From Anisakis pegreffii (lineage: Eukaryota > Nematoda > Chromadorea > Rhabditida > Anisakidae), in contig JAPYMA010001339.1 of NCBI GenBank assembly GCA_035041965.1, forward strand, positions 1 through 64,000: a stretch of DNA of 64,000 nt, in the 5' to 3' direction. The notes below the pieces were generated by a model that was given only the letters and a program-made list of their open reading frames with translations, searched no databases and had not been told where the DNA came from. Within the stretch, counting starts at the first letter, position 1. Every line of letters starts with the position of its first letter. Of this stretch, positions 26,801 through 49,500 are shown piece by piece. The translations under genes and the position numbers were made by a program.

Positions 26801-29340
26801 TTGATTGTGTCGATCCTCTGCTATTTCCAAATTTGAATTGTTTCTAGCAAAAGCAACAAGAAATGAACCGTCATTGCTAAATGCGAATGTATCGTCGATA
26901 ATCAATTACGACCGTCTCCATCACAAGAACAATATTGATCCAGCTGAACAACACAAACGAGATCTACTTAAACAGATTGAGGAGAATAAACGACGAAAAG
27001 AAGAGGAACGCGAAAAAGAGTTGCAACTTGAACGTAAAGAGGAGGAAAGGTATATTTATTTGAGTGTAAAACTATTCAATACTATTTCGCATTAAAAAAA
27101 TTCATACAGGAACAATATTTGCTAACATTCTTATGGAATTTCTCAATGGGGTGATGAAAATTGATATTGAAAATGAGAACGGTATGGAAGGAAAGAAGTT
27201 GAGAAAAGCAAATGATTGAAGTGAATATGTTTGGTGGCAAAGCCTTGTTCGGATCACCAGTACATATGTATTGTTGGTTCGGTTGATTCAGATTCGAAGA
27301 ATACAAACGAAAGTTGCAAGAAGAGTTGAGGAACGAAGAGGAGAAAGCGCGCAAAAGAGCGCTGGCAGCTGAACAGAATGCGGCTCGAATTCGTGCGCTT
27401 CAAATGCAAGCTGATCAAGCGAATAGCCATAACCGCACCAAGCAGGCTCATCGAAAGAACAGTCGTAAGTAGTGATGTCTCTATGTCACCTTTTTGAAAA
27501 CTGTTTTATTCTATTCTCTTTCTTCAAGAAACGTTCGAAACCATAGAACAGGAGTTGAATAGTTTAACTGGAATAGAGACATAACTGGTCGTAAGTAAGA
27601 AGTGTATTATGGTTAAAACAGGTAGACTAAAGTCAATTAATAATGCTAAGTCAGTCTTCATTATGTTGATAGAATGAGGTTGTTGGATACTTTGATTGGG
27701 TTCCTTTACCTCTTGTGCGCTTAATACAGGATGAGTTAATTCGATAGAGTTCAATAAGAATCTTTAGTGGTTATAAATTACTGAGGTAACAAACTGAGTA
27801 GGTGATTCGTAATGTCTTTATTCGTTTTATTGAATCTCATTCTTTAAAGAGAATATCCTCTGAAAGTTACAAACGATTGAAGGAGTGCAACCATCACAAA
27901 TGCAACAGCAGCAACATACAAATGAAGACGTTTCCTCTCGACCCACTTCAAAAGAGTGGTGGGAACGAAAGCAAGTTTACAGCAACAACGAATATCCAAT
28001 TAGTCAATCACCAGTTATACCAGCTCTCAGGTATGGCTACCTATTGAACAGATTACTTTGCCCTTTACCATCAAATCTGCTGCCTACAAGGCTGATAAGA
28101 AAAAGCGAACAACAGCGAATATCTTATGGAACTCGAGTTTTTTTTTTCAGAAATCAGAAAAGAGATAACTCCTCATCAGGGCGATCCCGTAACGAACGAC
28201 CTTCGATCGAAAGAGCAATGTCACGTCTGAGTGTCAATTCCCATTCAGCTTCACGGTAGGTTGTTGTTGTGCTGGAATGCTGAAAAGTGAAAAAAAAACG
28301 AAGAAACATCTCATTTGTAGCGTAAGCGTAGGTTGAAATGCACAAAAGAGTGTAAGTTGAAAACCAGAACAACTGAGTAAATAGTTCCAATTTGAGATTT
28401 TACAGAAGATTTGTTTTGGTTAGATTTTGGAGCAAAATTTGATGAATTCAATAAACTGATCAGAGATAAGATTTTAGCAATAACAATAAAAACGACAGTA
28501 ACTACGATATCGGACAAAGTGAGTTAGAACGTGAGGCAATAAGATCAAGGAGTTCAATGCGACCTCATCGAAACAGTTAGTTTCAGTCAAAAAATGATGA
28601 GGCTTCAGCTGGCTTTGTAACACCTGTGGTAATCGTTTCGCTGAGAATATATTTTTCTGATCTTTCTTGGAAATTTAATTATCTATAAAATACACATTAC
28701 ACTAAAAAACTCGTACACTATTCTAAAAGAAAAAACGAAATGAAGATTTTAATTCACCGAAGTACTATTTTAATATTATTATTTGATGTTTTGCAAGGCA
28801 AAAATTATGTTGATTCGAGAAGATCAACGGTAATAAATTTGATGAATAATTTTAGGTCGATCACTCGGACGAGTGCCATCCACCGCTGAGTCGATCGAAA
28901 GTCGGGTTGAGTGGTGGGAAAAGAAACGCGGCTACGATAATTTTGAAAGCAGTCAGGCGAGAAAATCACCGATTGTTCCTACCTTAAGGCCAGTTTTCCT
29001 TTGCTGGATGAAAATCGTTCATTTTCTATATGAAATATTTATTCTCATTCTTATCTTCGATTAGTCAGCAACTGTAGAAAGTAATTCTATCAGATTTTTC
29101 GCATTTGTTGAATATAACAAAACGTTTTTTTTTTGAAGACATCGTGTTAATGCTGGAGATGATAATTTAATGAAGAGGGATGATGAGAATAACGTTGGAA
29201 GACGAGAAAGCAGTGCGATCGAAAATGACGAAATAAGCTCACAACGCGTTCGTAGTAGCAGAATGTCATCATCGAGACAGATGAGGACACATGATTCGAA
29301 TCATTCAAGACGTAATCGCTCGACAACAGATTCGAGCTGA
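23860..29340 (+). CDS. CCDC66-like coiled-coil centrosome/cilium protein
   Basis: Exons: 23860-24621, 25001-25135, one poorly bounded exon near 25390-25680, 26082-26228, 26444-26540, 26848-27049, 27292-27464, 27529-about 27562, 27883-28030, 28151-28255, 28478-28575, 28856-28988 and 29139-29340. The start is MVRTFTWNPSTQSEG, after a TTTCAG acceptor in the leader. The first 250 residues are Asn/Ser/Thr-rich and probably disordered. Then come TPEDPPWVMGN and a charged coiled coil beginning IDPAEQHKRDLLKQIEENKR and continuing FEEYKRKLQEELRNEEEKA to ARIRALQMQADQA. This resembles the CCDC66 domain (LDPAQ...Q.EEKRRKKQLEEE) in order and composition. Downstream, a module EWWERK...SPVIPALR recurs as EWWEKK...SPIVPTLR; CCDC66/CSPP proteins have SPPVPA-type motifs. 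The tail is Arg/Ser-rich. In vertebrates CCDC66 binds microtubules at centrosomes and cilia. The gene is convincing; the family name is moderately sure. Confidence 0.65.
24897..24934. repeat. TTAAGC hairpin
   Basis: CTTAAGCTTACGTTTAAG and CTTAAGGTTAAGCTTAAG form an inverted repeat (15 of 18 paired) with a 2-nt loop in the first intron of the CCDC66-like gene. Similar words (TAAGCTTAGACTTACGCTTAG) occur inside the element at 44.1-44.3 kb. Confidence 0.45.
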
Positions 29341-30020
29341 ACAGATCATAAACGTGGCTTATTGTTCTCATGAATGAACCGCAACCATTTTTGTGCGCTA
29401 TCAAAATAGCAAAACGCAGATCGACCTGCAGTCTGTTTATTTCCACTTTGCTTTTTGCAATAACCTTCCTTTCTATTATATGTAGACACGTGCAACCGAT
29501 AAGAGTGCATAGCCAAAAAATCAGTGTTACGGTAGAAATTTTTTGCTGATGGAAGGACAACGCAGCAGTGAAATAAATGATCCGGTTCATTATCAGCGAT
29601 CTAGGATTGAAAATTTCTATTCATTAATTCACAATTGTTACAAGTGTTTAAAAAATAATTAACTACATGAATGAAGATTAAATTTGAATGGTGGTATATC
29701 AGAAATGCACAAAATTGCGATGTAAAAATCATAAAATTCAAAAGGAAAACGATATTTATTTACATGTAATCAATAAATTTTTATATCTCATTCAGTCAGT
29801 TTATTCAGCCGATTTTTTCCCAATTTATTAAAGGATTTCTCATTCATCAATCAATCAGAATTTTTCTTGGAGCCATGAGCAAATCGCTTCAAACGAGGAA
29901 TTTTTGAAGGTTTAATGGCGTTGCTCCGTTGATAATGTTGTGATAAACGTGAGCAGTCGTCTGCGATTTTCATAGGCAGTCGATCAGCGTTGAGGTATAG
30001 TTGCTGTTGTTCGTGAACAC
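29341..30020. other. Convergent 3' region, CCDC66-like / GPCR
   Basis: AATAAA at 29572-29577 (plus) is a likely polyadenylation signal for the CCDC66-like gene, about 232 nt after its stop. Minus-strand AATAAA sequences (TTTATT at about 29755 and 29800) suggest that the GPCR transcript extends to roughly 29.75-29.80 kb. A minus frame at 29851-30048 could then be an alternative spliced C-terminal exon of the receptor. Confidence 0.4.
29572..29577 (+). terminator. Polyadenylation signal AATAAA
   Basis: Canonical hexamer 232 nt downstream of the CCDC66-like stop codon, on its strand. No cleavage site can be identified from sequence alone. Confidence 0.4.
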
Positions 30021-32660
30021 CTACAATAAATGGTTGTTTTGGATGCACAGTGATGGTGGAATATGTAAAAGTGCGGGTTGAAGATTAAATACTGCATTAT
30101 TTAGACGACACAATTTTGAGATTCTTCGCCGAGGAATCCAAAAATCAGATACACTATTCAAGTTTGAAGTACCATAATACTGTGACTGTAGCCGATTGTT
30201 ATTGCTGGAGACATCGTTCGAAATTTTTTGTCGCTCGTCAGCATGAGTTGGTGGTAACCTCAAGTGCAGTCCTTGGGGTGTAGCTACTAACGTCATGACA
30301 TTACTCTGATCCATTGCACCTCCTCCGTTACCTCAATAGAAACTTTCGTTGTCAATTGTCTGACTGAGAAAATAAGGCAACCATCACTCATCATCCACAT
30401 CAAAGTTTCTGCTATTGTGAGCTTCTTTTAATACCCCTACCACATAACTGCTTCTCACTTGACAATTTAAGGATAATGACAATAGTGATGATGATGATAG
30501 CAACAATAATAATGGAGAAATTTTGGATGAATGATGCTGAATCCGATTTCTTGGAAGCTTTCACAGGTGTCGTTTCGGCAGCTTCTTAACCCAAAAACAT
30601 ACATTGTTCACTTGAACATCTGCCAATACCTGTCGTTTTCAAGTAATGTCGAAAGCACATCAATTGCTGTAGTTTCAACCAAATATCACTGCAGACTGAA
30701 TATATCTGAAGATTTCATCCATGCTTCAAAACTCATCACTGATACAAAACTGAATATTTGCAACGAAAAATGTCAATTGTGAAACTGGATTTTTTGAGCT
30801 TCCTTCACAATGTTATGTGTTATTAAGCTATCCAAGGAACAAAATATTGTGGACATGGATTTCTTTTGTAATGAATTTCAATATGAGGAATGATCATAAA
30901 AACTGTGAAATTTGTGAGGCTTTGAGGTATTTTGTTAAGAAAATTTGAATTTGCGATACTTTAGGATAGGTTAGAACGCTGGTGAGAGCGTTTAATTCAG
31001 TAATCTGTGATCATTCAATAATGAAGACATACAAGCAGAGGTGCGATAATTGGGTAGATAAACCGCAACCAGTTGAGAATGGTGGCTGCATCTTGAGGTA
31101 CTTCAAATGGATCACTATACTGCAGAATTTCACGACTGTTCCTTACCTACAATTGCACACACTAATCCACTTAACATCTACATCTGCGAATTGTTTCATC
31201 ATCCAAAAACGTTAGGTTCAGCGACGTGACGTATCTTGAACATAATTTTAAACTAAATCGGAAATACTATGAAAATGCTTACTTCAACATAGAAAGTAAG
31301 AATAATATCTGGTCCTTGAATGAGTATGAATGTGATCATCAAGAAGAGTACGAGCTTGGTTTGCGTGTGATGGTCTTGTAAGGCTCTTGACTTTTTGATG
31401 AAGCTCGAATAATCCTGTGACTGTATGGGTAACGATCGAGATTTGTCGTGATTACCGCGTGACAAAAGTGCACCAAAGCAAATGAGCGATACGAACAAGC
31501 AACCACCGTATACGAGAATTTGCATGATTGGATAAAGAATTGGCACCTCACTGGAAGCAGTTCAAAAATTACGAGACCGGTATTTTGAATGAACTCACAC
31601 AGAACTCAATATCTCATTATTGGACAATCGGATAAATAACCTGGAGTGATATCTATTCGTATATTAGAATTCATAACAAAATCTTGAACAGCATAAGCTT
31701 TCCACAGCAAAATCTCATGAGCAATCGATAAATGTCCATTCTGAATATTGCATCTATCAAAATCTGATACTAACAATCGTACAGCTTACCTGTTAACGGC
31801 GCATACATATCTAAATCTGAATGGTTTCACTGGAATATTGGACGTCAACAAGGGGATTGCAAAGCAAATGCTCATTGTGAACAGTGCGGCCAGTATGCAC
31901 AAAGTACGGGCAAATGTGAACGTGCGTAGTTGTGGGAAGAAGAGCGTTATAGCGCGTTCAATTGCCATTATCATTATGCCCATAAGCAAATCCATGTGTA
32001 CAAACTAAAAAATGCTAGTTACCACCTATGCATTGCCGAAAACCACTCAATCTATCCAGTACAGTTCATGGAACCATAACAACCATTTCATCTTGATGAA
32101 ACACCAAGCAAAAGCAGTTGTGATCATACACTCATAAAAATGATGGAAATGGTGACCACTTTTTGACTAAGCGAACAATCTTGGCATAAAAGAATATCAA
32201 AATGGAAACTGAAACGTGCGAAGATTAAGAAGCAGCAAACCTGCTGAAGAGCTGCATTGAAATGACACAATGCATCACTAAATGGCCATTTTCCGTTTGC
32301 AACAAATAGTAACGACATGAACATACCGGCCACTGTATCAACGATATTCAGCACAGCTAAATTGCAGAACAATGTGTTCAGAACCACGTTTCGCAATTTG
32401 GCACTGTAAAATGCATCGAAATAGCTTTCGCACACATAAACTATTTCTGTTTTCAAGATGAAACATCGAGGAATTTTAAAGGCAATGTGTAATCACCTGG
32501 ACAATATTGCAGATAAGAGCAATAAGTTGAGCAAGAAGGAAAGCATAACGAGTATACTGAGGAGTACGGACGTCGTTGTTCGAAGACTGCCATTTTCTGT
32601 ATCTTGAAGTGTAATATCTGAGATGGTCTCTGAACGAGGAACGTATTCAATTGAACTCAT
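30021..32660 (-). CDS. Orphan rhodopsin-class G-protein-coupled receptor
   Basis: Exons: 32660-32497, 32403-32241, 32004-31790, 31753-about 31678, about 31546-31283, 31119-31033, 30705-30630 and about 30331-30021. They sum to 1356 nt, about 451 aa. Helix 1 contains SVLLSILVMLSFLLNLLLLS. Helix 2 has NLAVLNIVDTVAG in place of the usual LAxxD. A Trp-containing first loop (GKWPFSDALC) precedes helix 3, which ends IERAIT, so E-R-A replaces the DRY motif. ICFAIPLL marks helix 4, PILYPIMQILVYGGCLFV helix 5 and KLVLFLMITFILIQGPDII helix 6, with QGP where CWxP is usual. Helix 7 reads WLRFIYPIIAPLLIYS, so APLLIY replaces NPxxY. The tail is about 100 residues and Asn/Gln-rich. The ligand is unknown. The exon 4/5 junction is tentative: the best donor (after CCAG near 31641) gives the wrong phase, and the in-phase choice uses weaker sites. 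Confidence 0.85.
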
Positions 32661-33463
32661 TCTTGACCGATCACACTAAATGAGTTGAAGCATTAAATCA
32701 ACAGATATCGAATACTCCTCCCATCATTTCACGTTCTGCATTTCATTCTTTGTAATCTTTCAGCTTTTTTCAACACAAAAAAACTACGTAAAAATTCAAC
32801 TTTAAAAATTCAAGTTTGTAAACTCATTACAACTTCCGACTAAGTTCTTCTTCACATACGATCGGTTGAATGATTCAAAATGATAGCTGCAAAGCATTTG
32901 ATCAGAAAGTTCACCAAATAAAATCAGTCAGCAAATTTATTGATCCAGGATAAGACATATTAAAATAAGCCGAAGCAGCTGATGACAGAATATAAAGGTA
33001 GTAATGAAAACATTCATTCTATGTCAAACGACAACAAACACCATCGGGTTGCCATGGAAATCCACAAGTTACTTCTATATAAGCGATACTTTCTGAACCT
33101 ATAAGACCCATTCAATTGTTTCTCACTAGTAAATTAACTGCTCGTTGATAGTCGTATTTTCAGGCTTATTTAGCACTTGAAAACAATTCCTAGACGTTCA
33201 TATTTCTTCACCATAAAAGGAAGGACAAAGCAATCTTTATTTGCTGAAAATATAGTCGTTTTTGATGAAAAACATAATATATCGCTCTGAAGAGCTAATC
33301 AAATCGAGCTTTAGGGCAGCTGGTTAACTCATTACCTTGTTGAAGCGCAAAAATTTGTTACTTTTATCGAACTGATGTGGTCTTTAGCTTTCTACCTAAT
33401 GACGGGTAATTAAGCCTTGATCGCTTCTAAAGAGGCTAACATTTTTCTCAAAATAGGATCACA
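32661..33463. other. Non-coding upstream of the GPCR
   Basis: AT-rich sequence that should include the receptor's promoter. No motif or exon could be assigned. Confidence 0.4.
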
Positions 33464-33646
33464 CAGAATAAAATAGAATAGAGCCGTTTAAGAGCGTTAT
33501 AGAATATAATAGAACGACTGTCAAAAGAGGACACGAGAATAAAATAGAACAGGACGGTTCTCAAAAAGAGGGCAAGATTAGAACCGCTGAAGGGCGGAAC
33601 AGAACAGAATAGAACTGATTTTGGCTGTTCTTTAAAGTGTTCTCTG
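33464..33646. mobile_element. Possible hAT-like element made of AGAATAAAATAGAAC repeats
   Basis: The left end, CAGAATAAAATAGAATAG followed by AGCC, and the reverse-complemented right end, CAGAGAACACTTTAAAGAAC followed by AGCC, resemble each other. The interior repeats AGAATAAAATAGAAC-like units every 50-60 bp. The flanks do not show a convincing 8-bp duplication, so this may instead be a diverged tandem repeat. Confidence 0.3.
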
Positions 33647-33680
33647 CGAAGCACTGCAGTGATAATGAGATAAGTTACCA

Positions 33681-33712
33681 TTGTTGTATTATTGCTGCTA
33701 TTATTATTTATT

Positions 33713-33743
<31 letters not shown>

Positions 33744-34110
33744 CTATTATTATTATTATCATCATCTTTATCATCATTATCATTATTATTATTTATTAAT
33801 ATTATTATAATTATTGTTATTTACTCTTATTGCCATTTATTATTATTTATCATTTTTGTAGTTATTATTTATTATTAATATTGTTTTTGTTTACCTACTA
33901 TTATTAATCTGTACCATTATCTATTATTATTTATTATTTTCATTATTATTAGTTATCATTTCTATTATTACCATTATTATTGTTCATTCCCACTATTATG
34001 TACCATTATTTTTGTTTATCATTTATTATTATTCTTGTCAATTATTCTTATTATTATTATTGCTATTATTACCTATGTATATTATGCGAGTGTATTATTA
34101 TCAATAAATA
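33681..34110. repeat. ATT/TTATT microsatellite tract
   Basis: About 400 bp of imperfect TAT/TTA trinucleotides mixed with ATTTATT units and scattered CAT interruptions. The leucine/isoleucine-rich frame at 33681-33878 is an artefact of this tract. Confidence 0.95.
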
Positions 34111-35524
34111 GTATTCCGTTGTGAGGCTTCCGCAAGGATGGCAGAGAAATAGTCTCTCAAGTAATTCAGTGCTGATAGCTGCTGGATATTCCGATCCACC
34201 AAAAAAGATCATATTTAAATCAGTCAAAAAATATCCAGCTCACTGATTTACATATAAATTAACCCTTAAATAAGTTCATGCATATTTGTATGCTAACAAT
34301 TTGTTTTCCGTTCAATACATAAATTTATAACTCATAGCAGTTACTAAACCCAATAATTACTTCCTGCCAATCTTTTAAGGTTATTCTTTTCATGATTACC
34401 TCACAGTTCAATCTGTTTCGAAAACGAAGTCAATTTTAGTGCGACAGATTAGTTTTAACTGTTTAATTTTAAAACAATCACACTTTATGCGGTGACCGAT
34501 ATCTTTAATTAATTAGTTTGGCGAAAATACGTGCATATTTACTATTACTGCAGGTGTCCCGTTACTTAGATGATGCGAGCAGCAGTCGCAGCAATGTGAA
34601 TACAATGCGAAATAACCACGATCAACTAAGCATAATAAATCTTTATTTACTGATGTCAATATAAAAATACTATCACAAGTTCATGAGAACACTGTTAATA
34701 AGGAATGAAATTCGATACAGCAACATCACAATATTGATTATAAACACATACAGAGAGACATAAATTATTGCTTCTTTTTCTATTTTTTATTAGAATAATA
34801 ACCTATATGCAACAGGCGTATTCACAATAGAGCACACTTCAAAGATTCATCCTCGCTATTTTGAAGACGATTCTAATGGAGCCGAGTAAACTCAAAACAT
34901 TGGAAACCACCTCAGAAACTTCAATGGACGACTATTGTCAGCTGTAAATGTAAAACTGTACTACTTCCTTGTTAACTGAACAAAGAAACAAACAACTGGA
35001 AATGGTGATGCGTACGCAAAACCAGCCGACGAAATGAAAGAACAATCAGCTAGAGTTTAGAAAAAGCTATTCAAAAGTCACATCTAATCTAAGCGAGAAT
35101 ACATCAAATGTCGTTCCTTTCCACGAAACAAACCACTTCTTCTCCTCTCCATGTGAAAACTAGCACGGATGAAACTGAAAGTTACGAAATCCATTCATAG
35201 TGAATCATCACAATCTGAACAACTTTGGCGCACCTTCAAACCAGACCAACTTCCGTTACAATGGTAGATTTACGAATCAGAGAGAAAAGAACGCGAATGC
35301 TATAATCGCTTATTAAAACTGTACTGTACACTGAATAACGAAGAATCAATCATTAATAATAATTAATACAACAAAATGAAAACTGTAAAGTTTGAAACTT
35401 CGCAGCAATAATGCAGAGATAGACAAACTGGGCGATTAAATCACTTCAGAAAGAATCTCCGCTTCAAGCGGGCGCAAAGACAACTCAATTCAATGAAAAA
35501 GAAAAATTGATCAGTTAATTTTCT
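34111..35524. other. Intergenic, including the vha-13 3' UTR
   Basis: This separates the microsatellite from the vha-13 stop codon. TTTATT sequences near 34641 and 34785 are AATAAA on the minus strand and could end the vha-13 transcript, giving a 3' UTR of several hundred bases. No gene is visible. Confidence 0.4.
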
Positions 35525-46539
<11,015 letters not shown>

Positions 46540-49500
46540 ATGGGCGACGTTATCAAAAAACGTTCATCACATTCTTCTCGCCCTCAATATCCGCAACTTC
46601 CTCAAGAAATTCAATCGTCCATCGTAAAAACAATAACCGCTAGCAATTATCACTATTCGGCAACAACCTCAAGTGGCAATAATTCTACTGGCGATCATCG
46701 TCCTACCCGCCGTTATAATTCAATTGATCGGGCGAGCAACGATGGTTAGGTTACGCTCAAGTTGTTTTGGTTGATTATGTACTGATTGGCTTCTCTGGTA
46801 GTTCGGATTCATCTGAAATCGGATGAATTGCAAATTGAGCACTTCTGAAGCACCTGTTGAATTTGCTTATTGCGAAAAAAAGAAGAGATTTGTTGAGATG
46901 CACAACTGATCTACGCAAGCACATCAGCAGCAGCAACAGCAGGAGGAGGTACGATAAATCGACATGAACTGCTCAGGAAGATCTATGGAAGTAGCAGTGC
47001 GAAGGAGTCAATGAAGAAGAAATCAAAACTGAATCTGAAACCATCATCCGTGACTTTACTTCCACTAAATGTGGATAATGACCTACAAAAACGAGGTGCT
47101 TTAATTATTTTTAAAATTTGACGATCCAAAATATCTTCTCTGATAATGCTTATTGTTGATTCGATAGATGCAGCAAAATTTCTGAAGCTATGCCATACAA
47201 CTGAGAGAAACGCTTAAACTGCCGAATTCTATACATTTGAAATCTGGGATGGTCAATAAGACACTAATCTTGGAAAATGAAGAGTCTATTTTCAAGCGAC
47301 CTGCACATCCAAAAGCACTCAATAACACCATGATCCATCCCCGCCTTCACATACAGCAGACTCTGCTCTATCACATGATACGGGAAGGATTCCTTCACAT
47401 CCAGATATATTTAAAGATATCATCTCAATATGGGAATATTAGGAGCATTATTTTTGTTAGGAGCAATATTAGGAGCATGTATGCTCAGGCTTGCTGCATT
47501 ATCCAATGCTTTCTTCAAATCATCGCATGCAGCTGATTCCCTGCTATCAGAAAAACATAATTAATGAGATGTGTTACAAATTATGTCATATGTACATATT
47601 TATGTGATATTTTGGTAGAACACTTTCTCATGAAAATGTACAGAACATGAAAAACGCCCACTTTCAGCGTTATCTGCGTATGCCGTACGAGGTGATAGTT
47701 ATGGAAGATCGCCGAGTCGTGAAAAAATTGATGATTTGCAAGAAAAATTAATGAATATGAAGCGTGTACGTGTGTATAACTCTTTGTTAATTTGCGTGAT
47801 TTCTTTGTGAAAACGAAGAGTCTATAAGACTAGAGTATTCCATCAAACATGACGCGATGAAATTACGCTGGAATCTGATTATATCGTTTGAAACATACTG
47901 ATATTGATGAACAAATAAAGTTATATACTTCCTGTTGCGAAGCATTTTTTTAACGGATGAAAATCGAATGCAATTGTTTTACTTAAAAACTTTTTTTTTG
48001 CAGAACTACGCGATAATCTTGAAGGAGAACAATGTTTTGAAGACTCGATTAAGAAGATGTGCAAATGAAGCGGCCAAAAAGGATCACCAATTGCGTAACG
48101 TCTTAATCTCGCAGGCAGTTTTTTATCTGCGATCTTGTTGTTTGTGCTTGCTTTATTGTCTACTGCTTGCAGCGTTTGATACAGTAAAACCTCACGTACC
48201 CGGACCCTCAGGTATTCAGATGGCCGGAAACATTATAGACTGATCTTTCAGTGCATTATATATATGAGATAGCTGCAAAGAATTCAATCGCAACGATCTG
48301 CTAGCCACCTTCTGCCATGCGCAATCACATCGTTCATTCAATGCTTAAAGAGATCATTGAATGAGTCCAATACAATTATCGTTGCCTTTCGTGCGAAAAT
48401 CATTTCTAATCGGTGCTTCAAAAACCTGAGAGAGAAATCGAAAAAATTGAGTAACACTCACAATCAGTTCATTGCAACACTAGTACTTTACACCAGTTCC
48501 AGTTGCAATATTTTTCTTCGGAATCTCGCTTAGGGTGTTTTATAACCAACGTAAACCAGGATTGGAAAATATTCCAAAAATCAGTGATGGTTGTATTTTT
48601 AACATTACTACAATGTAAAGTTGGATTACTGGCCTACGAATTTCGGTCAATAGTCACCGTCCGGTAAACATATTTGGTGGCCACAAACCCAAACCTGATC
48701 GATCAGTGGCCACGGAAAACCGAATTTCGGTGACCACTGATAGGGTATTCGATCGATAGCTATCGAAAAAAACCTTCGGTTCCCAACTCTAACTTACCGT
48801 TTGCTCATGGCTGAGCTCTATTCCACTGATGTTACTTTTAATGCATGTTTGGATTTTGTTTTATCCAATCGTTTTCATTATCCGAATGAGCTTCGAAACA
48901 GAGGTGTCCGAATATTCAAGATTTACTGTATTTATCCTTGGAATGAGAACTATCAACACTTTGAATTTCAAATAGGAACTTTTATATATCTGAATTCAAA
49001 AATCAGAAAAGAGAGTGTCAATTCAAGAAAAGACTTGATCATGTTGAAAATGCTTTGAGTTTTTCGCTGAAATTTTGGGACTATTGCATAGCTTCATATG
49101 GAATATAAATGCTGAACGTTGTGGCAAGATTAAAAAGACCGAATTATTTGTAATACATACCGTTTCCTAGAACGATTGTGCTAAACAAGTTTCCATAAAA
49201 TTTTCACGATCTTGAAGTGTCGCTGTATTTCAGTCAAAAAATTCAACCAGTGTAGACGATCGTCAAACGATCGTTAATTCGTTACAACAGAAGAATCTCA
49301 AATATGAGGCGATGATACGTGAAATATCCGATGAAGTCAAGTATGTTTTTTCGAGAGAACTGATACTATCGTTGCTTGCTTCATTATCATCTCATCTGCT
49401 TTTCCTCTACATTAATATTGTTTCACTGTTTGCTTCCTCGAATGTTCTTTCAGCAATAATTTGTGCACGAAATGAATCAAATTTTGTCCTGATATGAACA

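Noticed and set aside
33681..33878. A 65-codon Leu/Ile/Tyr-rich open frame resembling a membrane protein
   Set aside because: It is a translation of the ATT-type microsatellite; composition alone explains the hydrophobicity.
47430..47480. Three spaced TTAGGAGCA-like units, considered as telomeric or regulatory
   Set aside because: Only three imperfect copies within an IQCE intron; no telomere consensus.
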